Source: Thioclava marina (lineage in GTDB: Bacteria; Pseudomonadota; Alphaproteobacteria; Rhodobacterales; Rhodobacteraceae). Taken from it: a stretch of DNA of 64,000 bases. Of the stretch, positions 29,455-37,926 are shown piece by piece (position 1 is the first letter of the stretch; the number at the start of each line of letters is the position of its first letter). A program made the position numbers and the translations under genes. Under the pieces are notes generated by a model. It was not told the origin of the DNA. It saw nothing but the letters and a program-made list of their open reading frames with translations, and ran no database searches. The stretch is from assembly GCF_002020135.1 (NCBI RefSeq), contig NZ_MPZS01000001.1, forward strand, positions 1,736,001-1,800,000, written 5' to 3'.

Positions 29455-30516
29455 ATGTATCGCCTGGAGACCCTCTCGCGCGCGTCGGTTGTCGTAATCG
29501 CCGTAATTGCCGTCGTCGCCGCGCTCGAGCAGGTGGAGAGCCTCTTTGCCCCCGTGACGCTTGCGTTGGTGGTCGGCATCGTGCTCTCGCCGATTTCCGA
29601 TGCATGGGAGAAAAGAGGATACGCGCCCGTCTGGGGGGCGCTCACCTCGCTCGTGATCTCGCTGATGGTGGCGGCGCTGCTGGTTCTGGTGATCCAGCCC
29701 GTCGTGTCCGAACTCTCGCGCCAGGCGCCGAAGGTCTGGAACGACATGCGCTCCACCGTCATCGAGATGCGCCAAATGGTGCAGGGCATTCAGGACGCTT
29801 CCAATCAGGTGAGCGAAGCCATTGCCCCCGCCGCCGACACCGCCAAGCAGAAAGCGGCGACCGACAAGGCCGCGATGCCCGATGCCGCCGATATCGTGAT
29901 GCTGGCACCGGCGCTTCTGGCCCAAACGCTGATCTATATCGGTACGCTGTTCTTCTTCCAGCTGTCGCGCCCGCAGATCTATAACTGGATCGCCAAGCAC
30001 CTTGCCGAACCCGCCGAGCGCGGCGCGACAGCGAACCGGCTGCGCACCGCCGAGACCCGGGTGTCGCGGTATTTCCTGACGATCACGGTGATCAATGCGG
30101 GGCTCGGCTTTCTCGTCGGGATCGCGATGCAGGTGATCGGTCTGCCCAACGCCCCGCTCTGGGGGGTCGTGGCCTTCCTGATCAACTACATTCTCTATCT
30201 TGGCCCCGCGACGCTCGTGGTCGCCCTGGTCTTCGCCGGGGTCGCGGCCTTCGACGGGGCACGCGTGATCCTGCCGCCGCTGGTCTATATCGCGCTCAAC
30301 AGCACCGAGGGCCAGTTCGTCACCCCCGCCGCGATCGGACGGCAGATGCGGATCAACCCGCTTCTCGTCTTTCTCTCGCTCACTTTCGGGATCTGGCTCT
30401 GGGGTCCGCTGGGCGGTGTGGTGGCGATTCCGCTCCTGCTCTGGGCCCTCGTGCTGACCGACAGCCTGCCCGAACCGCGCGAGCCCACCACCTCAAGCCC
30501 CGAAGCCGAGAGCTGA
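29455..30516 (+). CDS. AI-2E family transporter (PerM/YdiK-like)
   Basis: 353 residues with about eight membrane helices: two N-terminal pairs, a periplasmic/coiled section (about 80-150), then the conserved GFLVGIAMQVIGLPNAPLWG (about 218-237) and FGIWLWGPLGGVVAIPLLL near the C-terminus. Family members include the disputed autoinducer-2 exporter TqsA and Na+/H+ antiporters; the substrate cannot be given. An exact EcfG promoter upstream places it in the general stress regulon. Confidence 0.85.
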   Translation: MYRLETLSRASVVVIAVIAVVAALEQVESLFAPVTLALVVGIVLSPISDAWEKRGYAPVWGALTSLVISLMVAALLVLVIQPVVSELSRQAPKVWNDMRSTVIEMRQMVQGIQDASNQVSEAIAPAADTAKQKAATDKAAMPDAADIVMLAPALLAQTLIYIGTLFFFQLSRPQIYNWIAKHLAEPAERGATANRLRTAETRVSRYFLTITVINAGLGFLVGIAMQVIGLPNAPLWGVVAFLINYILYLGPATLVVALVFAGVAAFDGARVILPPLVYIALNSTEGQFVTPAAIGRQMRINPLLVFLSLTFGIWLWGPLGGVVAIPLLLWALVLTDSLPEPREPTTSSPEAES

Positions 30517-30519
30517 TCC

Positions 30520-32088
30520 TCAGACCATTTCCTCGGGGATGAAGGGCAAGCGCCGCCCGGCCCGTTTCGCCGCATCCAGATCGTAGGGCAGCAGGAAGCC
30601 GCGCCGGTCCTCGACGGGTTGCGCCGCATTCATCCGCGCAAGTTCCGCCCAGGCCGAAACTGCCCGCGTAGGGTCGAAAAATGCCTCTTCGGGCGCGCTC
30701 GGCAACCAGTGGCGCATGATCCGGTGGCGCATCGCCTCGATCCCGTCATTGCGCCGCAGATAGACCCCTGCCTCGGTATCCCAGCGAAGCGACCGCCCGT
30801 TGAGATTGGCCGAGGTGATCAGCGCCGCCTCATCGTCGAAGATCGACACTTTCGCATGAACGTAAACGAGCGGCGCCCCCTTGCTGCGGATCACACCGTC
30901 ATCCTGCGCATCGGGCGTCCGGGGCCTTGCGGGACAGCCGACGAAAAGACGGCTGCCGAACCCTTCCATCAACGTCTCGATCGCGCGCGCCTGAAGCGCC
31001 TCGCCATAGCGCACGTCCAGACCGGGCTTGTCGGCAAAGGCCAGATCCTCGGGCGCGGCGGGCAGCATCAGGATCAGCCCGAGCCTCGGATTGGAGCGTG
31101 CCGCCTTCGCCAGATGCCGCGCAAGATCGCGCGAGCGGAAATACTGCGTCTCGAGATAGATCAGCTGCTGGGCGCGCGAGATCAGCATCTCATGCGCGCT
31201 CTCGATCTCGGTGCGATAGATCCGTGGCGCGATGTGAAACAGGTTGCGTTTCCGGCGCTGCGAGAGCGTGCGCAGCAGGCGGCGCGGCGGTCGGGCCTCG
31301 TCCGCCCCGGAGCAGCTTTCGTGAAAGCCCTCCAGATGCGCCTTGGCTTCCTTCACCACCGGACCGCTCATCATCAGCTGGACATCATGCCATGTCTGCT
31401 CGCCCTTGCGCGCGTGAGCCGGCGTGTCATAGCGCCGGTCATCAAGGTCCAATCCGCCGATATAGAGCCTCTTTCCGTCAAAAACGGCGAGCTTCTGATG
31501 ATGCGTCGCGGGGCAGAGCTCGGGCAGAATTCCGGGCTTGCGCGAAAAGGTGCCGTCATCGCCCTGGCTGAGATATTGCGCCAGCCCAGGCATGTCACGC
31601 AACGCCGTCAGGCGCTCCGTCTTCGGCATCTCGTTGAGCCAGCCGGAATGGCCCTTCAGCTTGCGCCAGACCAGCGGAGTGAAAGCCAGACGAGGCACGA
31701 TCCCGGCCCGCGCCGGGTGCATCAGCGCGCGCACCCGCAGCTTCGCGCGCGGCCCCGCCAGTTCGCGCGCGGCGGCGAACATCCGAATCGAGCTCCAGGT
31801 CATCCGGTGCAGTTCCGGTCGAGCACAGGGATCGAAGTCGCACAGATCCATGCGGATCTCGACCCCGCGCCGCAGCACGTAAACGATCAAGTCGAACCAG
31901 GTGTCCCCGACCTCGCGCGCCCGGCTGGAGCGCAAAGTCGTGTTGAGATCGAAGACGCGGAAAGAGGCCAGGATTTCGTGACGCGAATCAAGAAATGCGG
32001 CCTCGAGTGCCGGATAGGCCTCAGCCGCTGTCAGGAGCAGCTTCGCCCTGCTCTCTGCCCGAATTCCCGCTTTCCTCAACCGATCCAT
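30520..32088 (-). CDS. Phospholipase D-like protein with two HKD motifs
   Basis: 522 residues with two HxK-x4-D catalytic motifs: HHQKLAVFDGKRLYIGG (about 217-233) and VHAKVSIFDDEAALITSANLNGRS (about 415-438). This is the pattern of cytoplasmic or secreted PLD/cardiolipin-synthase relatives. No signal peptide or membrane helix is visible. It follows the general-stress histidine kinase by 63 bases on the same strand, so it may be the last gene of the nepR-ecfG-kinase operon. Substrate (cardiolipin, phosphatidylcholine or other) is unknown. Start ATG 32088. Confidence 0.85.
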   Translation of the reverse strand: MDRLRKAGIRAESRAKLLLTAAEAYPALEAAFLDSRHEILASFRVFDLNTTLRSSRAREVGDTWFDLIVYVLRRGVEIRMDLCDFDPCARPELHRMTWSSIRMFAAARELAGPRAKLRVRALMHPARAGIVPRLAFTPLVWRKLKGHSGWLNEMPKTERLTALRDMPGLAQYLSQGDDGTFSRKPGILPELCPATHHQKLAVFDGKRLYIGGLDLDDRRYDTPAHARKGEQTWHDVQLMMSGPVVKEAKAHLEGFHESCSGADEARPPRRLLRTLSQRRKRNLFHIAPRIYRTEIESAHEMLISRAQQLIYLETQYFRSRDLARHLAKAARSNPRLGLILMLPAAPEDLAFADKPGLDVRYGEALQARAIETLMEGFGSRLFVGCPARPRTPDAQDDGVIRSKGAPLVYVHAKVSIFDDEAALITSANLNGRSLRWDTEAGVYLRRNDGIEAMRHRIMRHWLPSAPEEAFFDPTRAVSAWAELARMNAAQPVEDRRGFLLPYDLDAAKRAGRRLPFIPEEMV

Positions 32089-32151
32089 ACGGCCTGCTTT
32101 GTGACGGCCGCGACGGCGCGAAGCCCATCACGGCGGCGTGAAACCCATGCG

Positions 32152-33993
32152 TTACTCTGATGAACCTGTTTCACCCTGAGAAGATTTCAACCCTTCGGCG
32201 TGGCGCAACTCGCTCTCGACGAGTGGGCGAAGGACAAAATCCGCTTCGAGGATGTATTCGGTTTCCAAAGTCTCGATACGCAGCTGCCCTGCGAGCTGCT
32301 GCACGAAGGCGTTGACCAGCTGCGAGCCGAGCCCTGTGCCGTCAACCGTCTCGGAATGTTCCGCGTCAGGATCGACGGTGTTGGCAACGCGCAGCCGCGC
32401 CTGCATCCCCTCGCCCCGCCGCAAGCTGATGTCGAGCTTCGGCGTGCCTTCTTTGGCGGAGGCATATTTCATCGCGTTGGTCATCGCTTCGGTCAGCAGG
32501 AGCGACAGCGGCACGGCCTGATCCGGTGTCAGGTGGATTTCGTCGATCTGGCAATCGACGGAAATATGCCGCCCCGGTCCGGTCGCGAGCCGCGTGATCT
32601 GGCGCACGATATCGGGCAACAGCTCCTGCGCGCGAATGTCGGTGAGGCCCGAGGTCTGGTAGAGGCCCCGGTGAATCGTCGCAAGGCTGATCACCCGCTC
32701 CTGCAGGCCCTTCATCAACCCCTTGGCCTCTGGCGTCCTTGCCTGGCGCATCTGCATGTTGATGATCGAGGCGATGAGCTGGAGGTTGTTCTTCACCCGG
32801 TGATGCACCTCGCGCAGCAGCACCTCCTTGTGATGAACCATATCCTCGAGTTCGGCCTCGTCATGCAGGATCGTCTCGGTCATCCGGTCATAGGCTTCAG
32901 CGAGGTCGCGGATCTCCGAAGGGGCGCCCGAAAGGTCGAGCTTGCCCACGATACGGCTGCCTGTCGCGAAATTCGAAAGCGCGCGCGAGAGCTTGCGCAC
33001 ATGGCCGATCACCAGCTTCTGCATCGCGAAATAGGCCACCAGAAGGCTGGCCGCCCACATCAGCGCCGGGAACAGAACGGGCGAGATATCCGCAAAGGGG
33101 CTGAGCGCCGAGGCCGCCTGCGCGGGCCAGCTGCCCAGCGCATAAAGTTCGTCCGGCACCAGTTCGACAACGGAATAGACCCGCTCGTTGCCCCGGTTGG
33201 AATCGCCCGAGAAGGTCACCGCCCCCGCCTGCGCGAGAAGCTTGAGCGAACGATCCGCGGGCAGATGCGACTGCGTGTTCGACAAGCCGTCCGAGGAGGT
33301 CAGGATCGTGCCTTCCCTGTCGAAGGTCATGATCACCAGCGGGCGGTCATCCGCGAGTTTGGGACCATCCTCGGCCAGCGACAGCTCGGTATGGGGCATC
33401 GAGATCGCGACGATCCCGATATGCTGGCCGACATTGTTGAAAACCGGCTGCGCGACCCCCAGCACCGAAGTGCCCGAGACCGGCGCTTGGCGGTTGACGA
33501 AGAAGGTCGTGGTCTTGGATTTCGAGATTCTCTCGTAAATGTCCTGCCCGGCGAAATCATAGGCCTGACGGGTGTTCGAGCAGGTCATCTTGCCCGAATC
33601 GGGAATGAAGGCCACGAGCGAGAAACTCGGGAAGGCCTGTGCGATCTCGCGCATCCAGCGGCTGCAGGCATCGGCATTGCCCACCAGAGGCTGCACCGTG
33701 TTGGCAAGAACCCGCGCCGCGTCCTGAGCGTGCTGGATCACACGGGTCTCCCCCGCCACGGCGCGCATCGTCTCGCCCATCAGCGCGGCTTCGGACCGCG
33801 CCTGCGCCTCGCGCACCACAGAGGTGGATTGCAAGATCGCGATGATCAGCAGCGGGAAGAGTGCGACCGCCAGCATCAGCGCCAGCCGCACCCCCAGCCC
33901 GTCGAACGAGACAAGGCGCCGCCGCTTCCGATCACGGATCGGGGCGGCGCCGGTTTGATCTTCCACTGCCGCATCCGCAGCTTGAGAACTCAT
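32152..33993 (-). CDS. Sensor histidine kinase of the HisKA_2 type, general stress response (PhyK-like)
   Basis: 613 residues. Two membrane helices (about 35-55 and 305-325) frame a periplasmic sensor domain (about 56-300, Cache-like); then a HAMP-like segment, the HisKA_2 phosphoacceptor region REVHHRVKNNLQLIAS (His397/398), and a HATPase with TEAMTNAMKYA (N box) and DGTGLGSQLV (G box). HisKA_2 kinases next to ecfG phosphorylate PhyR in alphaproteobacteria. It overlaps ecfG by ATGA, so it is translated from the same mRNA. Confidence 0.87.
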   Translation of the reverse strand: MSSQAADAAVEDQTGAAPIRDRKRRRLVSFDGLGVRLALMLAVALFPLLIIAILQSTSVVREAQARSEAALMGETMRAVAGETRVIQHAQDAARVLANTVQPLVGNADACSRWMREIAQAFPSFSLVAFIPDSGKMTCSNTRQAYDFAGQDIYERISKSKTTTFFVNRQAPVSGTSVLGVAQPVFNNVGQHIGIVAISMPHTELSLAEDGPKLADDRPLVIMTFDREGTILTSSDGLSNTQSHLPADRSLKLLAQAGAVTFSGDSNRGNERVYSVVELVPDELYALGSWPAQAASALSPFADISPVLFPALMWAASLLVAYFAMQKLVIGHVRKLSRALSNFATGSRIVGKLDLSGAPSEIRDLAEAYDRMTETILHDEAELEDMVHHKEVLLREVHHRVKNNLQLIASIINMQMRQARTPEAKGLMKGLQERVISLATIHRGLYQTSGLTDIRAQELLPDIVRQITRLATGPGRHISVDCQIDEIHLTPDQAVPLSLLLTEAMTNAMKYASAKEGTPKLDISLRRGEGMQARLRVANTVDPDAEHSETVDGTGLGSQLVNAFVQQLAGQLRIETLETEYILEADFVLRPLVESELRHAEGLKSSQGETGSSE

Positions 33994-34580
33994 GCGGCGG
34001 CGACTCCGGACTTACCCATAACGGCGAGCGAGTTCCGGTCGGCTCCGGCAAGGATGTCCTCGCCTTCTTCGAGACCGAGCATTTCCGCGAGCCGTGCCCG
34101 TGCGCGGTTTGCCCGGCTCTTCACCGTACCGACGGCGACGCCCATCATTCCGGCCGCTTCCTCGTAGGAGAACCCCGAAGCCCCCACCAGAGTCAGGACT
34201 TCGCGGTGTTCGGGGCTGAGCTGATCGAACGCCTGCACGAAGTCATTCATCGCGAGACGCCCGTCATGCGCCGGCTTTTCGTACAAGGTCGCGGCATGGA
34301 TCCCCTCGGGGTCGGCCACCTCGCGCTTGCGCTTGCGTCGATCGGAATAGAACGTGTTGCGCAGGATCGTGAACAGCCAGGCGCGCAGATTGGTGCCGCG
34401 CTCGAACTTTTCGATATTGGACCAGGCTTTCACGATCGTGTCCTGGACCAGATCGTCGGCGGCCGCGGAATTGCGCGTCAGCGACAGCGCGAAAGCGCGC
34501 AGGGCACCCAGATGTTCAGGCAATTCATCGCGCGGATCGCGCGCTTCGGTGGCCGGGGTGGCGCGGGAGGACGTCGTCAT
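33990..34580 (-). CDS. ecfG: EcfG, general stress response ECF sigma factor
   Basis: 196 residues: sigma region 2 (DLVQDTIVKAWSNIEKFERGTNLRAWLFTILRN, about 42-74) and region 4 (LSPEHREVLTLVGASGFSYEEAAGMMGVAVGTVKSRANRARARL, about 121-164), with an unusual extended C-terminus (about 30 residues). Region 4 matches the ECF15 group. The sigma factor reads GGAAC-N16/17-CGTT promoters, of which at least six lie in this window. It overlaps nepR by ATGA; NepR binds and holds it until phosphorylated PhyR takes NepR away. Confidence 0.92.
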   Translation of the reverse strand: MTTSSRATPATEARDPRDELPEHLGALRAFALSLTRNSAAADDLVQDTIVKAWSNIEKFERGTNLRAWLFTILRNTFYSDRRKRKREVADPEGIHAATLYEKPAHDGRLAMNDFVQAFDQLSPEHREVLTLVGASGFSYEEAAGMMGVAVGTVKSRANRARARLAEMLGLEEGEDILAGADRNSLAVMGKSGVAAA

Positions 34581-34735
34581 TTGCCGCCCTCCTTTGCCTT
34601 GAGTTGAGCCAGGAGATCCTTGAACCGATCCGGCACCTCTTCCTGAAGCGCCTCTTCGTAAACCCGCTTGAGGTTTTCATTGATCTGCTCTCGGATACTG
34701 GCCTTGGACTTTTCGTCAGGCATGTCACTATACAT
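34577..34735 (-). CDS. nepR: NepR, anti-sigma factor
   Basis: 52 residues if started at ATG 34735, 48 from ATG 34723; two more ATGs at 34753 and 34756 would leave almost no leader after the promoter. The core REQINENLKRVYEEALQEEVPDRFKDLLAQL is the NepR signature: two amphipathic helices joined by EEVP. NepR holds EcfG and is released by PhyR-P mimicry. It overlaps ecfG by ATGA and diverges from phyR. Confidence 0.88.
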   Translation of the reverse strand: MYSDMPDEKSKASIREQINENLKRVYEEALQEEVPDRFKDLLAQLKAKEGGK

Positions 34736-34763
34736 TCCGGTTCCCGATCCCATCATTTTGCAC

Positions 34764-34789
34764 GGAACCAAACGCGGGACCAGATCGTT
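34764..34789 (+). promoter_or_regulatory. EcfG promoter for phyR
   Basis: GGAAC (34764-34768), 17 bases, CGTT (34786-34789), reading toward phyR (ATG 34823). It shares its bases with the promoter for nepR. Confidence 0.75.
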
Positions 34790-34796
34790 TGGTTCC
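34771..34796 (-). promoter_or_regulatory. EcfG promoter for nepR-ecfG, overlapping that of phyR
   Basis: On the minus strand GGAAC (34796-34792), 17 bases, CGTT (34774-34771). Both promoters lie on one inverted repeat whose 11-base arms are at 34764-34774 and 34786-34796. Confidence 0.75.
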
Positions 34797-34822
34797 CGAA
34801 AAACGTCAAAAAGGGGGTTTTC

Positions 34823-35620
34823 ATGTCCGAAGACATCGCCGGCACCATCGGGGCCAATCTGCCGTATCTGCGGCGCTACGCCCGTGCCCTTACCGGCAGC
34901 CAGGACAGCGGCGACCGTTACGCCGCGGCCACGCTCGAGGCCATTCTCGAAGATACGTCGCCTTTCGAGAACAACGACCCGAAAGTCGCCTTGTTCCATG
35001 CTTTCCACCTCGTCTGGGCCTCGGCCGGTTCACCTTTGGGTGAACCCGACAACCGCCTGTCGGCGCGCGCGCAGGACCATATGTCCTCGCTCACGCCCAA
35101 CACGCGCGAGGCGCTTCTGCTCCACTCGATCGAGGGATTCCGCGTCGAGGAAATCGGCGCGATCATGCAGATCGAGGCCGATGAAGCCAAGGAACTGATC
35201 GACATCGCCATCCGCGAAATGGAAAGCTCGATCGCGGGCAAGATCATGATCATCGAGGACGAAGCCATCATCGCGATGGATATTCGCGCCATCGTCGAGG
35301 ATATGGGCCATTCCATCACCGGCATCGCACGCACCCGCAGCGAGGCGGTGGAGCTTGCCGCAAAGGAAAAGCCCGACCTGATTCTCGCCGACATCCAGCT
35401 CGCCGACAATTCCTCGGGCATCGACGCGGTGAACGACATTCTCGCGCAGTTCGGCCCCGACCTGCCCGTGGTCTTCATCACCGCCTTCCCCGAGCGCCTG
35501 CTGACCGGCGAGCGCCCGGAACCGGCCTTCCTGATCACCAAGCCCTATACCGAGAGCCAGGTGCAATCGGCCGTCAGCCAGGCGATGTTCTTCTCCTCGA
35601 CGGAGACGCTCGCGGCCTGA
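34823..35620 (+). CDS. phyR: PhyR, general stress response regulator
   Basis: 265 residues. The N-terminal sigma-like domain (about 1-135, regions 2- and 4-like but without DNA binding) is followed by a receiver domain (about 140-260) with acidic pocket E145-D146-E147, phosphoacceptor D190 (PDLILADIQLAD) and a conserved Lys near 243 (LITKPYTE). On phosphorylation it binds NepR in place of EcfG. ATG 34823 after AAGGGGG. An exact EcfG promoter lies just upstream, so it is positively autoregulated. A strong terminator follows. Confidence 0.94.
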   Translation: MSEDIAGTIGANLPYLRRYARALTGSQDSGDRYAAATLEAILEDTSPFENNDPKVALFHAFHLVWASAGSPLGEPDNRLSARAQDHMSSLTPNTREALLLHSIEGFRVEEIGAIMQIEADEAKELIDIAIREMESSIAGKIMIIEDEAIIAMDIRAIVEDMGHSITGIARTRSEAVELAAKEKPDLILADIQLADNSSGIDAVNDILAQFGPDLPVVFITAFPERLLTGERPEPAFLITKPYTESQVQSAVSQAMFFSSTETLAA

Positions 35621-35646
35621 TTTTCGCTGGAATAGAGCCTGATTAG

Positions 35647-35677
35647 AAAGCCCCGGAGGATGCTCCGGGGCTTTTTT
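35647..35677 (+). terminator. Rho-independent terminator of phyR
   Basis: Perfect 12-base arms (35647-35658 and 35663-35674), GATG loop, T-run at 35672-35677. Confidence 0.92.
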
Positions 35678-35873
35678 CTCAAAGATGGCTCCTCGGTTCT
35701 TGGGTTGGCGCGGGGCGACCAGCCCCGGGCCGCGCCCGACCCTCCCCCCGGGAGGGCGCATTGGTGATGGCATCGCCGGTACAAGCGACCTGCGGGCTTA
35801 TGAGATAAACCGCAGACCACAAGCGCAGCAAAGCGCCCACCCAGGGGTCGGGCGCGCCCCTTTCCGTCTTGCC

Positions 35874-36905
35874 TCAAACCCCTTCCGTGGACCGCGCCCA
35901 GAGGTTGATCTCCTCGTCGCTCGCATGGCTGTCGATCTCGGCAAGCTCATCGTCGGTGAACTCGAGGTTCGACACTGCACCGGCACAATCCACCACCTGC
36001 TCGGGCTTCGAGGCCCCGATCAGCGCCGAAGTGATGCCGCCATTGCGCAGCACCCATGCAATCGCCATCTGCGCCAGGGTCTGCCCGCGCCGCGCCGCGA
36101 TTTCGTTGAGCGCACGGACCTTCTCCAGCGCCCCTTCGGTGATCGTGCCCGGATCGAGCGATTTGCCCTGATCGGCCCGCGAGCCTTCGGGAATCCCGCC
36201 CAGATATTTCTTCGTCAGAATCCCCTGCGCCAGCGGCGTGAACGCGATCGAGCCCACGCCCAGCTCTGCCAGCGTATCCTTCAGCCCGTCGCGTTCGACC
36301 CAGCGGTTGAGCATGTTGTAGCTCGGCTGGTGGATCAGAAGGGGCACGCCCATCTCCTTGAGGATCGCCGCCGCCGCGCGGGTACGCTCGGAATTGTAGC
36401 TCGAAATCCCGATATAGAGCGCCTTGCCCGAGCGCCAGATATGCTCCAGCGCGCCCATCGTCTCTTCCAGCGGCGTCTCCGGATCGAACCGGTGCGAATA
36501 GAAGATATCGACGTAATCGAGCCCCATCCGCTTGAGCGACTGGTCGCAGGACGCGATCAGGTATTTCCGGCTGCCCCACTCGCCGTAGGGACCGGGCCAC
36601 ATGTCATAACCGGCCTTCGACGAAATGATCAGCTCGTCGCGATAGCCCGCGAAATCGGTGCGCAGGATTTCCCCGAACGCTTCTTCCGCCGACCCGGCAG
36701 GCGGGCCGTAATTGTTGGCTAGATCGAAATGGGTGATGCCGTGATCGAAGGCGGCCTGACAGATCGCGCGTTTCGTCTGATGCGGCGTGTCATGGCCGAA
36801 ATTGTGCCAAAGCCCCAGCGAGACGGCGGGAAGCTTGAGGCCGGATCGCCCGCAATAGCGGTAGGTCATGCGCGAATAGCGATCCTCGGCGGGATGGTAG
36901 CTCAT
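35874..36905 (-). CDS. gpr: Aldo/keto reductase (L-glyceraldehyde-3-phosphate reductase/YghZ type)
   Basis: 343 residues with a TIM-barrel aldo/keto reductase layout: catalytic Asp/Tyr in HFDLANNYGPP (about 64-74), Lys in IISSKAGYDMWPGPYG (about 97-112), His in IFYSHRFDPETP, and NADPH-binding LIGASKPEQV near the end. The long GPYGEWGSRKYL and HRFDPETPLEETMGAL pieces match YghZ (Gpr), which removes methylglyoxal and L-glyceraldehyde 3-phosphate. GAGGAT ribosome site just before ATG 36905 decides the start. Confidence 0.85.
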   Translation of the reverse strand: MSYHPAEDRYSRMTYRYCGRSGLKLPAVSLGLWHNFGHDTPHQTKRAICQAAFDHGITHFDLANNYGPPAGSAEEAFGEILRTDFAGYRDELIISSKAGYDMWPGPYGEWGSRKYLIASCDQSLKRMGLDYVDIFYSHRFDPETPLEETMGALEHIWRSGKALYIGISSYNSERTRAAAAILKEMGVPLLIHQPSYNMLNRWVERDGLKDTLAELGVGSIAFTPLAQGILTKKYLGGIPEGSRADQGKSLDPGTITEGALEKVRALNEIAARRGQTLAQMAIAWVLRNGGITSALIGASKPEQVVDCAGAVSNLEFTDDELAEIDSHASDEEINLWARSTEGV

Positions 36906-37008
36906 CTGATCCTCCTGAGATGTTAGCGGAAACAGACCACAGCCGGAGCTCCGCCGCAAGTTGCGCTCGCGAAGGGCTTGCGCAATGGTGAGCGCAAAGG
37001 AGATCCGC

Positions 37009-37881
37009 GTGAGAGAAACAGCGAAATTCGGCCTCAGCCTGTTCGGGCGACTCGTGGAATCGAATATCACCCTCGTGTCGGCCGGCGTCGCCTTCTACGC
37101 GATGCTCGCGATCTTTCCCGGCATCTCCGCCACCATCGCGATCTGGAGCGCCTTTGCCGATCCGGCGGTGATCCACACCTATCTCAAGGTCGCCTCCGAG
37201 TTCATCCCGCCCGAGGCCTATGCGCTGATCAACGATCAGATCCAGAGCTGGCTGATCGGGCCGCGCCCGTCAATCGGGTTGGGGGTGATCATTTCAGCCG
37301 CGGTGACCTTGTTCTCCGCACGCGCGGGTGTGGCGGCGCTGGTGCTCAGCCTCAACGTGATCCACGGCACCAAGCCCCGCGCGACGATCTGGAGCTTCAT
37401 CATGGGCTACCTGATGACGGTTTCTCTGGTGGGCGTGATGCTCGCCGCGCTGGCGACCGTCGTCATCGTGCCGATAGTCGTGAATTTCCTTCCTTTCCAT
37501 GAGGTTACCAAGATTCTCCTCTCGGGCCTGCCTTGGGGCGCGATGATCCTCTTGATGTTCACCGCGCTGGGGATTCTCTACCGTTACGGGCCGAATACCG
37601 AAGGCAAGCGCGACCCGATCCTCACGCTTGGCGCAGTCCTGGCGGCGGCAGTCTGGAGTCTCAGCTCGCTCGGACTGACCTACTACCTCGCGAATTTCGG
37701 CAATTACAACAAGGTCTACGGATCGATCGGGGCGGTGATCGCGCTTCTGGTCTGGCTCTACCTGAGCGCCTTCTCGGTGCTGCTGGGAGCGGCGCTGAAT
37801 GCCGAGCTGAGCGCATTTCGCAAACGTCAGGCCATCGCGGCTCAGGAAGCCGAAAAGGACGCGCAGCCGCAGACTGAATAA
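37009..37881 (+). CDS. YihY/UPF0761 (BrkB) family membrane protein
   Basis: 290 residues from GTG 37009, which has AAGGAG six bases upstream; ATG 36985 eight codons earlier, with a weaker AAGGG, is an alternative. Six membrane helices with the family pattern SAGVAFYAMLAIFPGI near the N-terminus and LTYYLANFGNYNKVYGSIGAVIALLVWLY near the C-terminus. Once called ribonuclease BN in error; function unknown. Its stop codon is part of a long bidirectional terminator. Confidence 0.82.
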   Translation: MRETAKFGLSLFGRLVESNITLVSAGVAFYAMLAIFPGISATIAIWSAFADPAVIHTYLKVASEFIPPEAYALINDQIQSWLIGPRPSIGLGVIISAAVTLFSARAGVAALVLSLNVIHGTKPRATIWSFIMGYLMTVSLVGVMLAALATVVIVPIVVNFLPFHEVTKILLSGLPWGAMILLMFTALGILYRYGPNTEGKRDPILTLGAVLAAAVWSLSSLGLTYYLANFGNYNKVYGSIGAVIALLVWLYLSAFSVLLGAALNAELSAFRKRQAIAAQEAEKDAQPQTE

Positions 37882-37922
37882 GCGCAGCTTATCCGTTCCC
37901 TCGGGAAATAAGCTGCGCTTAT
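37878..37922. terminator. Bidirectional terminator between yihY-like gene and tamB
   Basis: Perfect 15-base inverted repeat ATAAGCGCAGCTTAT (37878-37892) and its complement (37908-37922), with an inner TTCCC/GGGAA stem. The yihY-like stop codon lies in the left arm. Confidence 0.8.
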
Positions 37923-37926
37923 GCGA

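Noticed and set aside
32200-34167. Long antisense open frames opposite real genes (for example at 740-2185, 9451-11466, 32200-34167, 39157-40887, 55392-57413)
   Set aside because: These are side effects of high GC content: low-complexity, Arg/His/Gln-rich translations, no ribosome sites, and each lies opposite a gene with clear family motifs.
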